Shown piece after piece: positions 6,518-13,957 of a stretch of DNA of 19,316 bases. The notes beneath the pieces are model-generated. The model did not search any database and was not told where the DNA came from. It saw only the letters and a list, made by a program, of their open reading frames with translations. The translations under genes were made by a program, and so were the position numbers. Source of the DNA: DASRHK01 sp035650495 (GTDB lineage: Bacteria > Pseudomonadota > Gammaproteobacteria > Nevskiales > Nevskiaceae). Location of the stretch: positions 1 to 19,316 of the forward strand of contig DASRHK010000018.1 in the NCBI GenBank assembly GCA_035650495.1, given 5' to 3'. How positions within the stretch are numbered: the first letter of the stretch is position 1; the number at the start of each line of letters is the position of its first letter.

Positions 6518-9060
6518 CGATCCGCCTCGCTGAACGCATCCTCGGCGCCGGCGGAGAGATCCTTGTCGGCGTGCTTGAGCTCTTCGCCGGAGAAGAAGTT
6601 CGCGAGCGCGGGCAGGCAGACGATCGCGCCGATCATGTTGGCGGTGAAGCCGAAGATCAGCAGCACGCCCATGTCGCGCTGGAACTGCAATCCGGAGAAG
6701 AGCCACATCGCGACGCCGGTGGCGAGCCCGACGCCGGTGAACAGCGTCGCCTTGCCGGTCGAGCGCATCTTCTGGAAGTAGGCTTCCTCCAGCGTCAGCC
6801 CGCGCCGCAGGCCCTGCGCGACCACCGAGTAGCTGTAGATGCCGTAGTCGACGCCGATGCCGCACGCGAACGCGAGCACCGGCAGCGTCGCGACTTTCTG
6901 GCCGATGCCGAGCGCGACCATCACCGCGTAGCCGAGCAGCGTGACCATCGACAGCGGCAGGATCACGCACAGCACGCCGGAGAGCGTGCGGAACGAGAGG
7001 AACAGGAACAGGATGATCACGCCGTAGACCCAGCCGACGACCGGCAGCTCGTTGCGCTTCACTTCCTCGTTGGTCGCGGCCATCACGCCGATGTTTCCCG
7101 ATGCGAGCCGGAATTTCACGCGCGAGTCCTGCTGCAGATCCGTCGCGTAGTGCTTCACCGCGTCGGTCAGCGCGTTGATCGTCTGCGCCTTGTGATCGGT
7201 CGTGAACACGAACAGCGCCATCGCCGAGCACGTCGCGTTGAGGAAGCCGGTCGTCGTCGGCACCAGCGCGGTGATCTGCGCGAGTGTCTGCGGCTGGCGC
7301 GGAATGATCTCGGCTTCCAGCCGGCCTTCGTTCAATCCTGCATGCGCGATCTTCGCGGGCTCGGGCAGCGACAGCACGTCGCGCACGCCGGCTTGATTGA
7401 CCATGTACCAGCTGAAGCGATCGATCTCCGACATCACACCGTGATCGACGCACCCGTCGTCGAACGACTCGGCGATGACCTTGAGATGATCGACGCCCAT
7501 CGTGAAATGCTTGGCGATGATCGCGGCGTCGCGGTTGAAGCGCGAATCGGGGCGCAGCTCGGGAACGCCTTCGGTGGTGTCGCCGATCTGCACGTGCCGA
7601 TACTGGCTCGCGCCGAAGGCCGACAGGATCACCATCGCGACGACGACGACCGTCGCGGGACCGCGGCGCGTCAGCACGGCCATGCGGCGGAACACTGCGT
7701 CGCCGATGCGCTCGCGTTTCTCCTGTGCGCGGCGGAAGCCTTCCGGATTCGGCAGGCGCACGAACGACAGCACGATCGGCAGCAGCACCTTGTTGACGAC
7801 GATCACGCCGAGCATGCCGAACGCGGCGTTGATCGACATCTCGCGGATGATCTGGATGTCGATGAGATAAATCGTCGAGAAGCCGGCGACGTTGGTGAGC
7901 AGCGCGACGACGCCGGGAATCGCCAGCGATCGGAACGTGGCGAGCGACGCTTGATAAGGCGTCGCGCCGCGCGTGGAGATTTCATTGGCCCACGCGCTCG
8001 TGTACTGCACGCCGTGGCTCACCGACACCGCCATGATCAGAAACGGCACCAGCATCGCGAACGGATCGAGCCCGAAGCCGATCAGATGCAGCAGTCCCAA
8101 TTCCCAGGTGCAGGAGACCAGCGACGTCGCCACGACGATCTGCGCGAGCCGCAGCGAGCCGGTGTAGATCCAGAGGAGCAGGCCCATCGCGATCAGCGCG
8201 ACGACGAACAGCGAGCCGACCTGGAACGACGCCTTGGTCATGTCGTCGACGACCTTGGCGAAGCCGACGATGTGGATCGACACCCCCGGCCGCTCGAACT
8301 TGCGGCGGATCTCTTCGAGCTTGTCGCCGACCTTGACGTAGTCGAGGCTCGACGAGCGATTGCCCGGCGCGGCCGCGGCACCGACCGCGCGCAGACGCTC
8401 GCCGAGCGACTGTCCCGCGGTCGCAGCCCACGCAGCGCGAGCGCGCTCGACCGGCGTGCGACCGGACTTCGCGACGTCGGCCATCGTGCCGGACGACGGA
8501 TCGTTCTCCAGCAGCTCGAGCTGCACGAGCGCCGTCGTCTGATCTTCGGAGACGAGCCGCCCGATCACGCTCGCCTTGGCGACGTTGCTGCGGATGCGCT
8601 GCATCATCTCCGGCGTCGGCGCGTAGTTCGCCGGGATCACGTTCTCGCCGGAGAGCCCGCCTTCGACGACTTCGATGTAGAGGATCGACGGCGAGAAGAT
8701 CGAGGTGACGCGCGCGCGATCGGCGCCGGGGATGTAGAACGCTTCGTCGGCGACTTGCCGCAACGTCTCCATGAAGTCCGGCTGATAGATGTCGCCGTTC
8801 TCGTTGTGCACGGCGATCAGCACCGTGTTGGCGCCGCCGAAGTCGCGGTAGTACTTGGTGAACGTCTCCATGTACGGATGCGACTTCGGGACCATCTTCA
8901 GCCAGCCCGCATCGGGCGCGAGCTGGCTCGTGCCCCAGGCGAAGTACGCGGTGAGCGCGATCAGGACGGCGAGCGTCTGCCGCCGCCAATGGAAGATCGG
9001 GACCTCGACGATCTTGAGGATGCGTCGGGTGAATCCGGTCGAAACGGTTTGCGCGGTCAT
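6514..9060 (-). CDS. RND superfamily transporter, MMPL type
   Basis: The 848-residue inner-membrane protein has the two-fold RND design. There is a first helix at about residues 28-47, a large periplasmic loop to about 275, a helix bundle at about 280-450 including GLLLWIYTG and MAVSVSHGVQYTSAWANE, a second N-terminal-type helix (VVVVAMVILSAFG, about 480), a second periplasmic loop to about 680, and a final bundle with ACGIGVDYGIYSYS (about 730-745). The acidic GVDYG region is the site usually linked to proton coupling. MMPL relatives export lipids, hopanoids and other hydrophobic molecules; the cargo here is unknown. The start overlaps the upstream YCF48 stop as ATGA, indicating coupled translation. 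It is the last gene of the module, with its TAG overlapping the DUF349 stop. Confidence 0.92.
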   Translation of the reverse strand: MTAQTVSTGFTRRILKIVEVPIFHWRRQTLAVLIALTAYFAWGTSQLAPDAGWLKMVPKSHPYMETFTKYYRDFGGANTVLIAVHNENGDIYQPDFMETLRQVADEAFYIPGADRARVTSIFSPSILYIEVVEGGLSGENVIPANYAPTPEMMQRIRSNVAKASVIGRLVSEDQTTALVQLELLENDPSSGTMADVAKSGRTPVERARAAWAATAGQSLGERLRAVGAAAAPGNRSSSLDYVKVGDKLEEIRRKFERPGVSIHIVGFAKVVDDMTKASFQVGSLFVVALIAMGLLLWIYTGSLRLAQIVVATSLVSCTWELGLLHLIGFGLDPFAMLVPFLIMAVSVSHGVQYTSAWANEISTRGATPYQASLATFRSLAIPGVVALLTNVAGFSTIYLIDIQIIREMSINAAFGMLGVIVVNKVLLPIVLSFVRLPNPEGFRRAQEKRERIGDAVFRRMAVLTRRGPATVVVVAMVILSAFGASQYRHVQIGDTTEGVPELRPDSRFNRDAAIIAKHFTMGVDHLKVIAESFDDGCVDHGVMSEIDRFSWYMVNQAGVRDVLSLPEPAKIAHAGLNEGRLEAEIIPRQPQTLAQITALVPTTTGFLNATCSAMALFVFTTDHKAQTINALTDAVKHYATDLQQDSRVKFRLASGNIGVMAATNEEVKRNELPVVGWVYGVIILFLFLSFRTLSGVLCVILPLSMVTLLGYAVMVALGIGQKVATLPVLAFACGIGVDYGIYSYSVVAQGLRRGLTLEEAYFQKMRSTGKATLFTGVGLATGVAMWLFSGLQFQRDMGVLLIFGFTANMIGAIVCLPALANFFSGEELKHADKDLSAGAEDAFSEADR

Positions 9061-10025
9061 GGCGCCGGTCCGAGATCCGTCGCGCCGCGTCGCCCGACGG
9101 CGATGAGCTCACGTTTGAATGCCGCGAGCTTCACGAGCGTTTCCGATGCAGGTACTTTCACCGGTGTCAGCGTGCCGGCAGCGAGATCGAGCCTGTCGAC
9201 GGCACCGTTGAAGCCGACGAGCAACGCGGTCTGCGCATCAAGCGTCAGACCTCCGAAGAAGCTCGCACGCTGGTCATTCGCGATCCGCTTCCAGCCGCGC
9301 GCGGCGATTGTGGTGGCGTCTTCGATGTTCTCGCGCGCGTAGGGATCCCACTTCGTCGCATCCATCTTCGCGCAGCGCGCGACGTCGTCGGCGACCATGA
9401 CGTTGCCGCGCATGCCGAACACGACGACGCCGTTCTCGCCGTGCGGCAGCGCGCCGAACCACGAGCCTCCGTATGGGGTGTCGAGGAGCTGCCAGTTCGC
9501 GCCGGCGTCGATCGAGAATGCGACGAGCCCGCGCTCACCGGCGGCGACGATCGTGCCCGATGGCAAACGCAGCAGCGCATTGACGTGCATGCCGATGTCG
9601 TCGAAGAAACCCGCGTGCGTCGACCACGTCGCGCCGCCGTCGGTGGTCTCGAGGAACGCCCCGTACGCGCCTGCCGCGAACCCGTGCTGCTCGTCAAGGA
9701 ACAGCACGTCATAGAGCGCGCCGCTCTTCTCGTCGTCGTGGCGCAGCGTCCACGTCTCACCGGCGTCGCGCGTCTCCAGGATCGTCGCGTCCCAGCCGAG
9801 CGCCCAGCCGTGCTCGGCATCGACGAAGCGAAGGCGCGTGAGCATCGTGTCGACGGGCGAGGGCTTCTGCTCCCAGGTCTTTCCGTCGGCCGAGACGAGG
9901 ATCACGCCTTCTTCGCCGACCGCCACGGCGCGATCGCCGGCGACGGCGACGTCGAGCAGGCGCGCGTGCGGAGCTTTCGCAGCCGGCAGTGCCGCGACGA
10001 CCGCTGCGAGCAGTAACGCTCTCAC
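9057..10025 (-). CDS. YCF48-like beta-propeller protein, exported
   Basis: The 322-residue product shows repeated YCF48/BNR-type blades: AVGEEGVILVSADGKTW (about 35-51), HGWALGWDATILETRDAGETW (72-92), HGFAAGAYGAFLETTDGGATW (114-134), AAGERGLVAFSIDAGANW (161-178), and weaker blades after 200. YCF48 (HCF136) assists photosystem II assembly in phototrophs; in heterotrophic bacteria such proteins are often encoded next to MMPL transporters and DUF1329/DUF1302, so a photosystem role is excluded by context. A signal peptide is predicted (RALLLAAVVAALPAAKA). GTG 10025 is the start: an in-frame stop at 10053-10055 leaves no upstream alternative except within nine codons. The TGA overlaps the transporter ATG by 4 nt. 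It is probably a periplasmic partner of the transporter. Confidence 0.87.
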   Translation of the reverse strand: MRALLLAAVVAALPAAKAPHARLLDVAVAGDRAVAVGEEGVILVSADGKTWEQKPSPVDTMLTRLRFVDAEHGWALGWDATILETRDAGETWTLRHDDEKSGALYDVLFLDEQHGFAAGAYGAFLETTDGGATWSTHAGFFDDIGMHVNALLRLPSGTIVAAGERGLVAFSIDAGANWQLLDTPYGGSWFGALPHGENGVVVFGMRGNVMVADDVARCAKMDATKWDPYARENIEDATTIAARGWKRIANDQRASFFGGLTLDAQTALLVGFNGAVDRLDLAAGTLTPVKVPASETLVKLAAFKRELIAVGRRGATDLGPAP

Positions 10026-10121
10026 GGCGTCACCCGCATCTGTGTCGTTTGGTCAATTTGGCCGTGAATGAGCCCGCCTCCCGCACCGATTGCCCTACGG
10101 GCAAACACCGTGTCGGCGTGC
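10026..10121. other. 96-bp spacer with small dyad inside the DUF1329 module
   Basis: The gap between the DUF1329 stop and the YCF48 start contains a perfect short dyad: TTGCCC (10090-10095), loop TAC, GGGCAA (10099-10104). No U tract follows on the minus strand, so read-through into YCF48 seems possible; the hairpin could partly attenuate or process the transcript. No convincing promoter is visible. Confidence 0.4.
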
Positions 10122-11963
10122 TCACTTATTGCGCGCCTTGCGCTGCAGCGTGCCGGGCGAGAAGAAGTCGTCCGTGTAGCTCGTCTCGAAATCGGAGATC
10201 GCGTCTTCGTTGGTCAGCGCGGTGATGAAGTACCGCTTCGACTGCAGGTCGTAGATGATCTCGGGGATGCCGGTCGTGGTCGGGATGAAGGGCACCGTGA
10301 TCAAGTGCGCCTCCTGCACTTTCCACAGCTCGCCGCGATCGTCGTAGCAATCGACCGACGCGATCGCCCACGAATCCTCGTCGATGTAGAAGCGGCGCTT
10401 GCCGAAGCGGTGGCGCGTGCCCTGGCGCAACGTGGCTTCGACGACCCACACGCGATGCAGCTCGTAGCGCGCGAGATCCTGATTGATGTGGCCGGCGCGG
10501 ATGATGTCCTTGTACTTGAACGTCGGCGAGTTGAGCAGCCAGGAGTTGTACGGGATCAGCACTTCCTTCTTGCCGAGCAGCTTCCAGTCGTAGCGATCGA
10601 GCGCGCCGTTGAACACGTCGACCTGATCGTTGAACTGCTCGCCGTCCGAGCCGACGGAAGGGTTGTCGTAGCCGACGTCGGGCGCGCGATTCACGCGGCC
10701 GAGGCCGGGGCTGAAGATCCACGCGGCGCGCGAATTGCCGGCGCCGCCGGCGGTCTCGTGCACGAGGATGATCTGTCCGGCGACGCGCGGCGGCGAGAGC
10801 ACTTCCTGGAGATACAGCGCGAAGATCTTGCGCTGGCCGGTCGTCGCCGGCTCCTTCAGGCTCGCGTACTTGAACTTCACGTCCTCGATCAGCTTGCTGA
10901 TCTTGTAGCTGCCGTCGGCCGCGACGATCGCCTGGTTGTTGAAGCGCTTCACCGCGGAGCCGCGGAACTTGAGCTTGTGATTCCACAGCGGCTCGGCGCC
11001 GGACTTCGGGATCGGGAAGGGGAAGCCGAGCTGCGCGTTCTGCACGTCGTCGGTGCCGACCAGCGTCGCGCGCGTCGCATTGGCGATGGTCGCTTTCAGG
11101 ATCTCGTCCGGATAGAACGCGTTCCGCGCGGTCGGGTAGACGATCATCTTGTAGTCGGGATAGGTCGCGAACATCGCGAGATGGCCGACGCTGATCTGCG
11201 ACTTGTACTGCGCGAGGTTCGCGTTGGTGACGACGTAGAGCGGCTTGATCGAGTCCAGCACCGTCGTCTGCTTGCCGGGCGTGTGGTAGTCGAGGAAGCC
11301 GCGCACGTAGCTCGGCATGTACTTCATCACCAGCGCGTTCGCCTGCACGCGCGTCTGCGGATTGTCGATCAGCGCGACGATCTGCAGCATGCGCTCGACG
11401 CCGAACGCGTCGGTGAGCCGCGCGAGGAAATCGCCGCCCTTGGCTTTGACTTCCTGGACGGCCGCGACGATGTCGTCGGTGAGCTGCGGCAGCTTGATCC
11501 GGTGCTGCTGCACCTGGTCGAGCAGGCCGTCGACGCTCTTGCCGCCGCGCGCGTTGAGCGACTTGTTGAACTCGGCCTTCAGGTCGGAATCCGCTGACAG
11601 CATTTCGCGCACCAGCTGCAGCACACGATCCGCCTTCGCCGGCTCAGCGTCCATGATCGCCTGCGCGTTCGCGAGCATGTCGCGCGTGACGGCGGGGTCG
11701 GTGAGCATCTGCTGGATGTCCTTCACCAGCCGCACGCGCAGGTCCTCGAGGTCCTTGCGCTTGATCTTCAGCATCTCGGGCGAGAAGGAGGGCGCTCCGA
11801 CCCACGCGGGAATCGTTCCGTCCTTGTTGCCGGCACGCTCGGCGCCGACTTCGGTCAGGTCCTTGCCGAGCCGCGCGGCTTCAGCCGCGGAGACGCCGGC
11901 TTGCGCCGCCGACGACGCGCAAAGCAACGCGGCGAGAAACGCACGCTGGATCTGTTGTGACAT
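10122..11963 (-). CDS. DUF1329 protein with large helical N-terminal insertion
   Basis: The 613-residue exported protein (signal peptide about 1-22, cleavage after SSAAQA) has diagnostic DUF1329 sequence. It begins LTEVGAERAGNKDGTIPAWVG (split, 36-56). Later come MIVYPTARN (273-281), GFPFPIPKSGAEPLWNH (313-329), NSWLLNSP (473-480), GHINQDLARYELHRVWVVEA (491-510), FYIDEDSW (525-532) and LWKVQEAH (546-553). The family has a LolA/LolB-like fold and is usually about 450 residues; here residues about 57-238 are extra helix-rich sequence where relatives have a short linker. The family is usually paired with a DUF1302 outer-membrane protein, not present here. A strong Shine-Dalgarno supports ATG 11963. 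It heads the DUF1329-YCF48-MMPL module. The substrate is unknown. Confidence 0.92.
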   Translation of the reverse strand: MSQQIQRAFLAALLCASSAAQAGVSAAEAARLGKDLTEVGAERAGNKDGTIPAWVGAPSFSPEMLKIKRKDLEDLRVRLVKDIQQMLTDPAVTRDMLANAQAIMDAEPAKADRVLQLVREMLSADSDLKAEFNKSLNARGGKSVDGLLDQVQQHRIKLPQLTDDIVAAVQEVKAKGGDFLARLTDAFGVERMLQIVALIDNPQTRVQANALVMKYMPSYVRGFLDYHTPGKQTTVLDSIKPLYVVTNANLAQYKSQISVGHLAMFATYPDYKMIVYPTARNAFYPDEILKATIANATRATLVGTDDVQNAQLGFPFPIPKSGAEPLWNHKLKFRGSAVKRFNNQAIVAADGSYKISKLIEDVKFKYASLKEPATTGQRKIFALYLQEVLSPPRVAGQIILVHETAGGAGNSRAAWIFSPGLGRVNRAPDVGYDNPSVGSDGEQFNDQVDVFNGALDRYDWKLLGKKEVLIPYNSWLLNSPTFKYKDIIRAGHINQDLARYELHRVWVVEATLRQGTRHRFGKRRFYIDEDSWAIASVDCYDDRGELWKVQEAHLITVPFIPTTTGIPEIIYDLQSKRYFITALTNEDAISDFETSYTDDFFSPGTLQRKARNK

Positions 11964-11967
11964 CGGG

Positions 11968-11977
11968 CTCTCCTCCC
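11968..11977 (-). promoter_or_regulatory. Strong Shine-Dalgarno for the DUF1329 gene
   Basis: On the minus strand the sequence reads GGGAGGAGAG shortly before ATG 11963, with the AGGAG core (11970-11974) about 6 nt from the start. It suggests efficient translation of this first gene of the module. Confidence 0.8.
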
Positions 11978-12011
11978 TGGTCTCCCCACCTTAGGCTTTT
12001 GTCCGGAACGG

Positions 12012-12067
12012 GCAATTGGCATTGCGGCCGCGCCATGTGTCGCTCCGGCCAACGCCGCGACCGGAGC
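12012..12067. promoter_or_regulatory. Two dyads in the divergent DUF1329/hydrolase spacer
   Basis: GCAAT-TGGC-ATTGC (12012-12025) is a compact operator-like dyad. GCTCCGG (12042-12048) and CCGGAGC (12061-12067) form a second, wider dyad with a 12-nt loop. Both lie in the 122-bp gap between divergent starts at 11963 and 12086 and could bind a shared regulator. No regulator gene is in the window, so the role is inferred from position only. Confidence 0.4.
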
Positions 12068-12073
12068 CGGGAC

Positions 12074-12079
12074 CATACT
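12074..12079 (+). promoter_or_regulatory. Candidate -10 for the lipoprotein hydrolase
   Basis: CATACT resembles the sigma-70 -10 element and ends 6 nt before ATG 12086. If used, transcription would start at or next to the initiation codon, giving a leaderless or nearly leaderless mRNA, in line with the lack of a good Shine-Dalgarno. No matching -35 is obvious. Confidence 0.35.
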
Positions 12080-12085
12080 AGAGCA

Positions 12086-13849
12086 ATGGGGCTCCGCATC
12101 TCTCTGCTGACCGCCGGGCTGATCGCCGGCTGCTCGTCGTCGACGCTGCCCGACGCTTCGATCCAGGTCGCGCCGGCGCAGGATGCGGCATCGCCGGTCG
12201 TGCAGGCGGTGACCTTCACGACAAGCGACGGCGCCGATCTGCGCGCCTATGTCCGCGGTGCCGGAGATCTCTCGCCGCGTCCGCTCATCGTCGAGTTCAG
12301 TCCGTACGGCGGCAACGGCATTCCCGATTTCGGCCCGGCGTACAACCACGTCTTCGTGCACGCGCGCGGCACCGGCGAAAGCACGGGACAGTGGAGCGCC
12401 GAAGGGCCGCAGGATCAGCAGGACGTCTCCGATTTCCTCGCCTGGGCCTGCACGCAGCCGTGGAGCAACGGGCACATCGGCCTCTACGGTTTTTCGGCGA
12501 GCGCGATCGCAGTCTACAACTCGATGCATCTGCCGCTCGCCTGTGTCGACGCCGCCGCGTTGATGGCCGGCACCAACGAGCTCTATCGCGATCTGCTCTA
12601 TCCCGGCGGCATCCCCAACGTCGTGCCGGAAGTCGTCGTCGGCGTGAGCGTCGGCATCCCGATCATGCAATCGAGCGGCGCGCGCTTCCGCGCGGGTCAG
12701 TCGCCGATCGACCCGATCCTCGCGGGACTCGGCTTGCAGCTCATCGCCGCGCAGGTGTTCGCGCACGACACCGAAGACGACTACTGGCTCGATCGCACGC
12801 AGCGCGCCGGACCGAATCATTTCCCCGTGCTCGCCGACACCGGCTTCTACGACGTCGAATCGCGCGGGCCATTCGAGAGCTTCCGCATGCTGCGCGCGCT
12901 CGGCGAGACCGTGCACCTGCGCGTGTTCGGCGCGCACGACGGATTCCCCGCGCACACGCCGGGTCCGTTTCCAGACTTTCAGCGCTGGTTCGATCACTAC
13001 CTGTTGCACGTCGACAACGGCGTCGAGGCCGAGCCAGCCGTGAAGATGCTGATCGGAGACGGCAGCTATCAGTCGCAGATCGCCGGCAATGTGACGCTGC
13101 GCGAAGCCGACGATTGGCCGGTGCCGGGAACGCGCTGGCAGAAGCTCTATCTCGACCCAACGCGCGGTGGCGGCGCCAGATCGATCAACGACGGACAGCT
13201 CGCGACGAGCGCGCCTTCAGCGAGCGCGCTGCAAGCGTATCCGGCGATCACGTCCCTCGGCCCGTCGACCGACCCGAACACGACGTCCGCAGCGGGTGCG
13301 CAGGCCGCAGCGTTCCTCAACATCTTCCCGTTCTTCGCGTCGATGTCGCCGGTCGAGCCGCTGTCGCTTTCGTACACGACGCCGGCGCTGACCAGCGACC
13401 TCGAAGCGGTCGGACCCGCGAGCCTCGACGTGTTCCTCGCGAGCGCGCTGCCCGAAGCTGACATCTATGCGGTGATCGCAGACGTCTGGCCCGACGGCAC
13501 CGCGTATGCGGTCGGCATCGGGCGGCTGCGCACGACGTATCCCAACGTCGTCGCGGAGCGCTCGCGCGTCGACGGCAACGGCGAGATCGTGCAGCCGTAT
13601 CCCGATCACAGCGCGAAGACGCTCGCCACGCCCGGCGCGATGCAGGAGTATCACGTCGAGTTCTGGCCGGTCGGCAATCGCTTCCTCGCGGGACATCGCG
13701 TGCGCCTCTACCTCACCGGCGCGCCGACCTACATGATCCCGACGCCGGACGTGAATGTCGTTTCGGTCGGCGGCGACACGCCCTCGCGATTGCTGCTGCC
13801 GATGCTGCCGGGCAGCGATCTCTGCGCCGCAACAGGATCCGCATGTTGA
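12086..13849 (+). CDS. CocE/NonD family hydrolase, predicted lipoprotein
   Basis: The 587-residue product begins with a short lipoprotein signal: MGLRISLLTAGLIAGC, with a canonical LIAGC lipobox, Cys16 as the acylated residue and Ser at +2, which favours outer-membrane sorting. Residues about 35-300 are an alpha/beta-hydrolase domain of the X-Pro dipeptidyl-peptidase/cocaine esterase type: SPYGG, HARGTGES, the nucleophile elbow GFSAS with Ser137, GFYD with Asp256, and GAHDGFPAH with His284. Residues about 310-587 form the jelly-roll C-terminal domain (PF08530-like). The elbow has Ser instead of the usual final Gly. Family members cleave esters or amides; the substrate is unknown. It is transcribed divergently from the DUF1329 module. 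The start at 12086 is set by the lipoprotein signal; the frame is open a little further upstream. Confidence 0.87.
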   Translation: MGLRISLLTAGLIAGCSSSTLPDASIQVAPAQDAASPVVQAVTFTTSDGADLRAYVRGAGDLSPRPLIVEFSPYGGNGIPDFGPAYNHVFVHARGTGESTGQWSAEGPQDQQDVSDFLAWACTQPWSNGHIGLYGFSASAIAVYNSMHLPLACVDAAALMAGTNELYRDLLYPGGIPNVVPEVVVGVSVGIPIMQSSGARFRAGQSPIDPILAGLGLQLIAAQVFAHDTEDDYWLDRTQRAGPNHFPVLADTGFYDVESRGPFESFRMLRALGETVHLRVFGAHDGFPAHTPGPFPDFQRWFDHYLLHVDNGVEAEPAVKMLIGDGSYQSQIAGNVTLREADDWPVPGTRWQKLYLDPTRGGGARSINDGQLATSAPSASALQAYPAITSLGPSTDPNTTSAAGAQAAAFLNIFPFFASMSPVEPLSLSYTTPALTSDLEAVGPASLDVFLASALPEADIYAVIADVWPDGTAYAVGIGRLRTTYPNVVAERSRVDGNGEIVQPYPDHSAKTLATPGAMQEYHVEFWPVGNRFLAGHRVRLYLTGAPTYMIPTPDVNVVSVGGDTPSRLLLPMLPGSDLCAATGSAC

Positions 13850-13957
13850 TCGTGTGACGCCAGAGTGTGACGCCGGTCAACGTAGCCGCGCGGCGACTGT
13901 CGCAAGCTTCGCCTCGCAGCCAATCCAGGACTGCCGTCGTGACCCCGGGGGGTTCGC
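13850..13957. repeat. Spacer with tandem GTGTGACGCC copies
   Basis: GTGTGACGCC occurs at 13852-13861 and again at 13865-13874, a 13-nt spacing, directly after the hydrolase stop. The remaining spacer up to ATG 13958 has no clear promoter, terminator or hairpin. The repeat could be a regulator site or chance. Confidence 0.4.

Noticed and set aside
6571..9342. A 923-codon open frame on the plus strand, antisense to the MMPL and YCF48 genes
   Set aside because: Its composition is extremely rich in Arg, Asp, His and Glu without any domain pattern, typical of the antisense frame of GC-rich genes. The minus-strand product has full RND features.
9057..10025. Photosystem II assembly factor
   Set aside because: YCF48 motifs are present, but no photosynthesis gene is nearby and the gene is coupled to an MMPL transporter, the usual non-phototrophic context.
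10090..10104. Intrinsic terminator after the DUF1329 gene
   Set aside because: The stem has only 6 bp and no T run follows on the minus strand.
10068..11597. A 509-codon plus-strand open frame antisense to the DUF1329 gene
   Set aside because: It is rich in Arg, Val and Asp without motifs, and the opposite strand encodes diagnostic DUF1329 sequence throughout.
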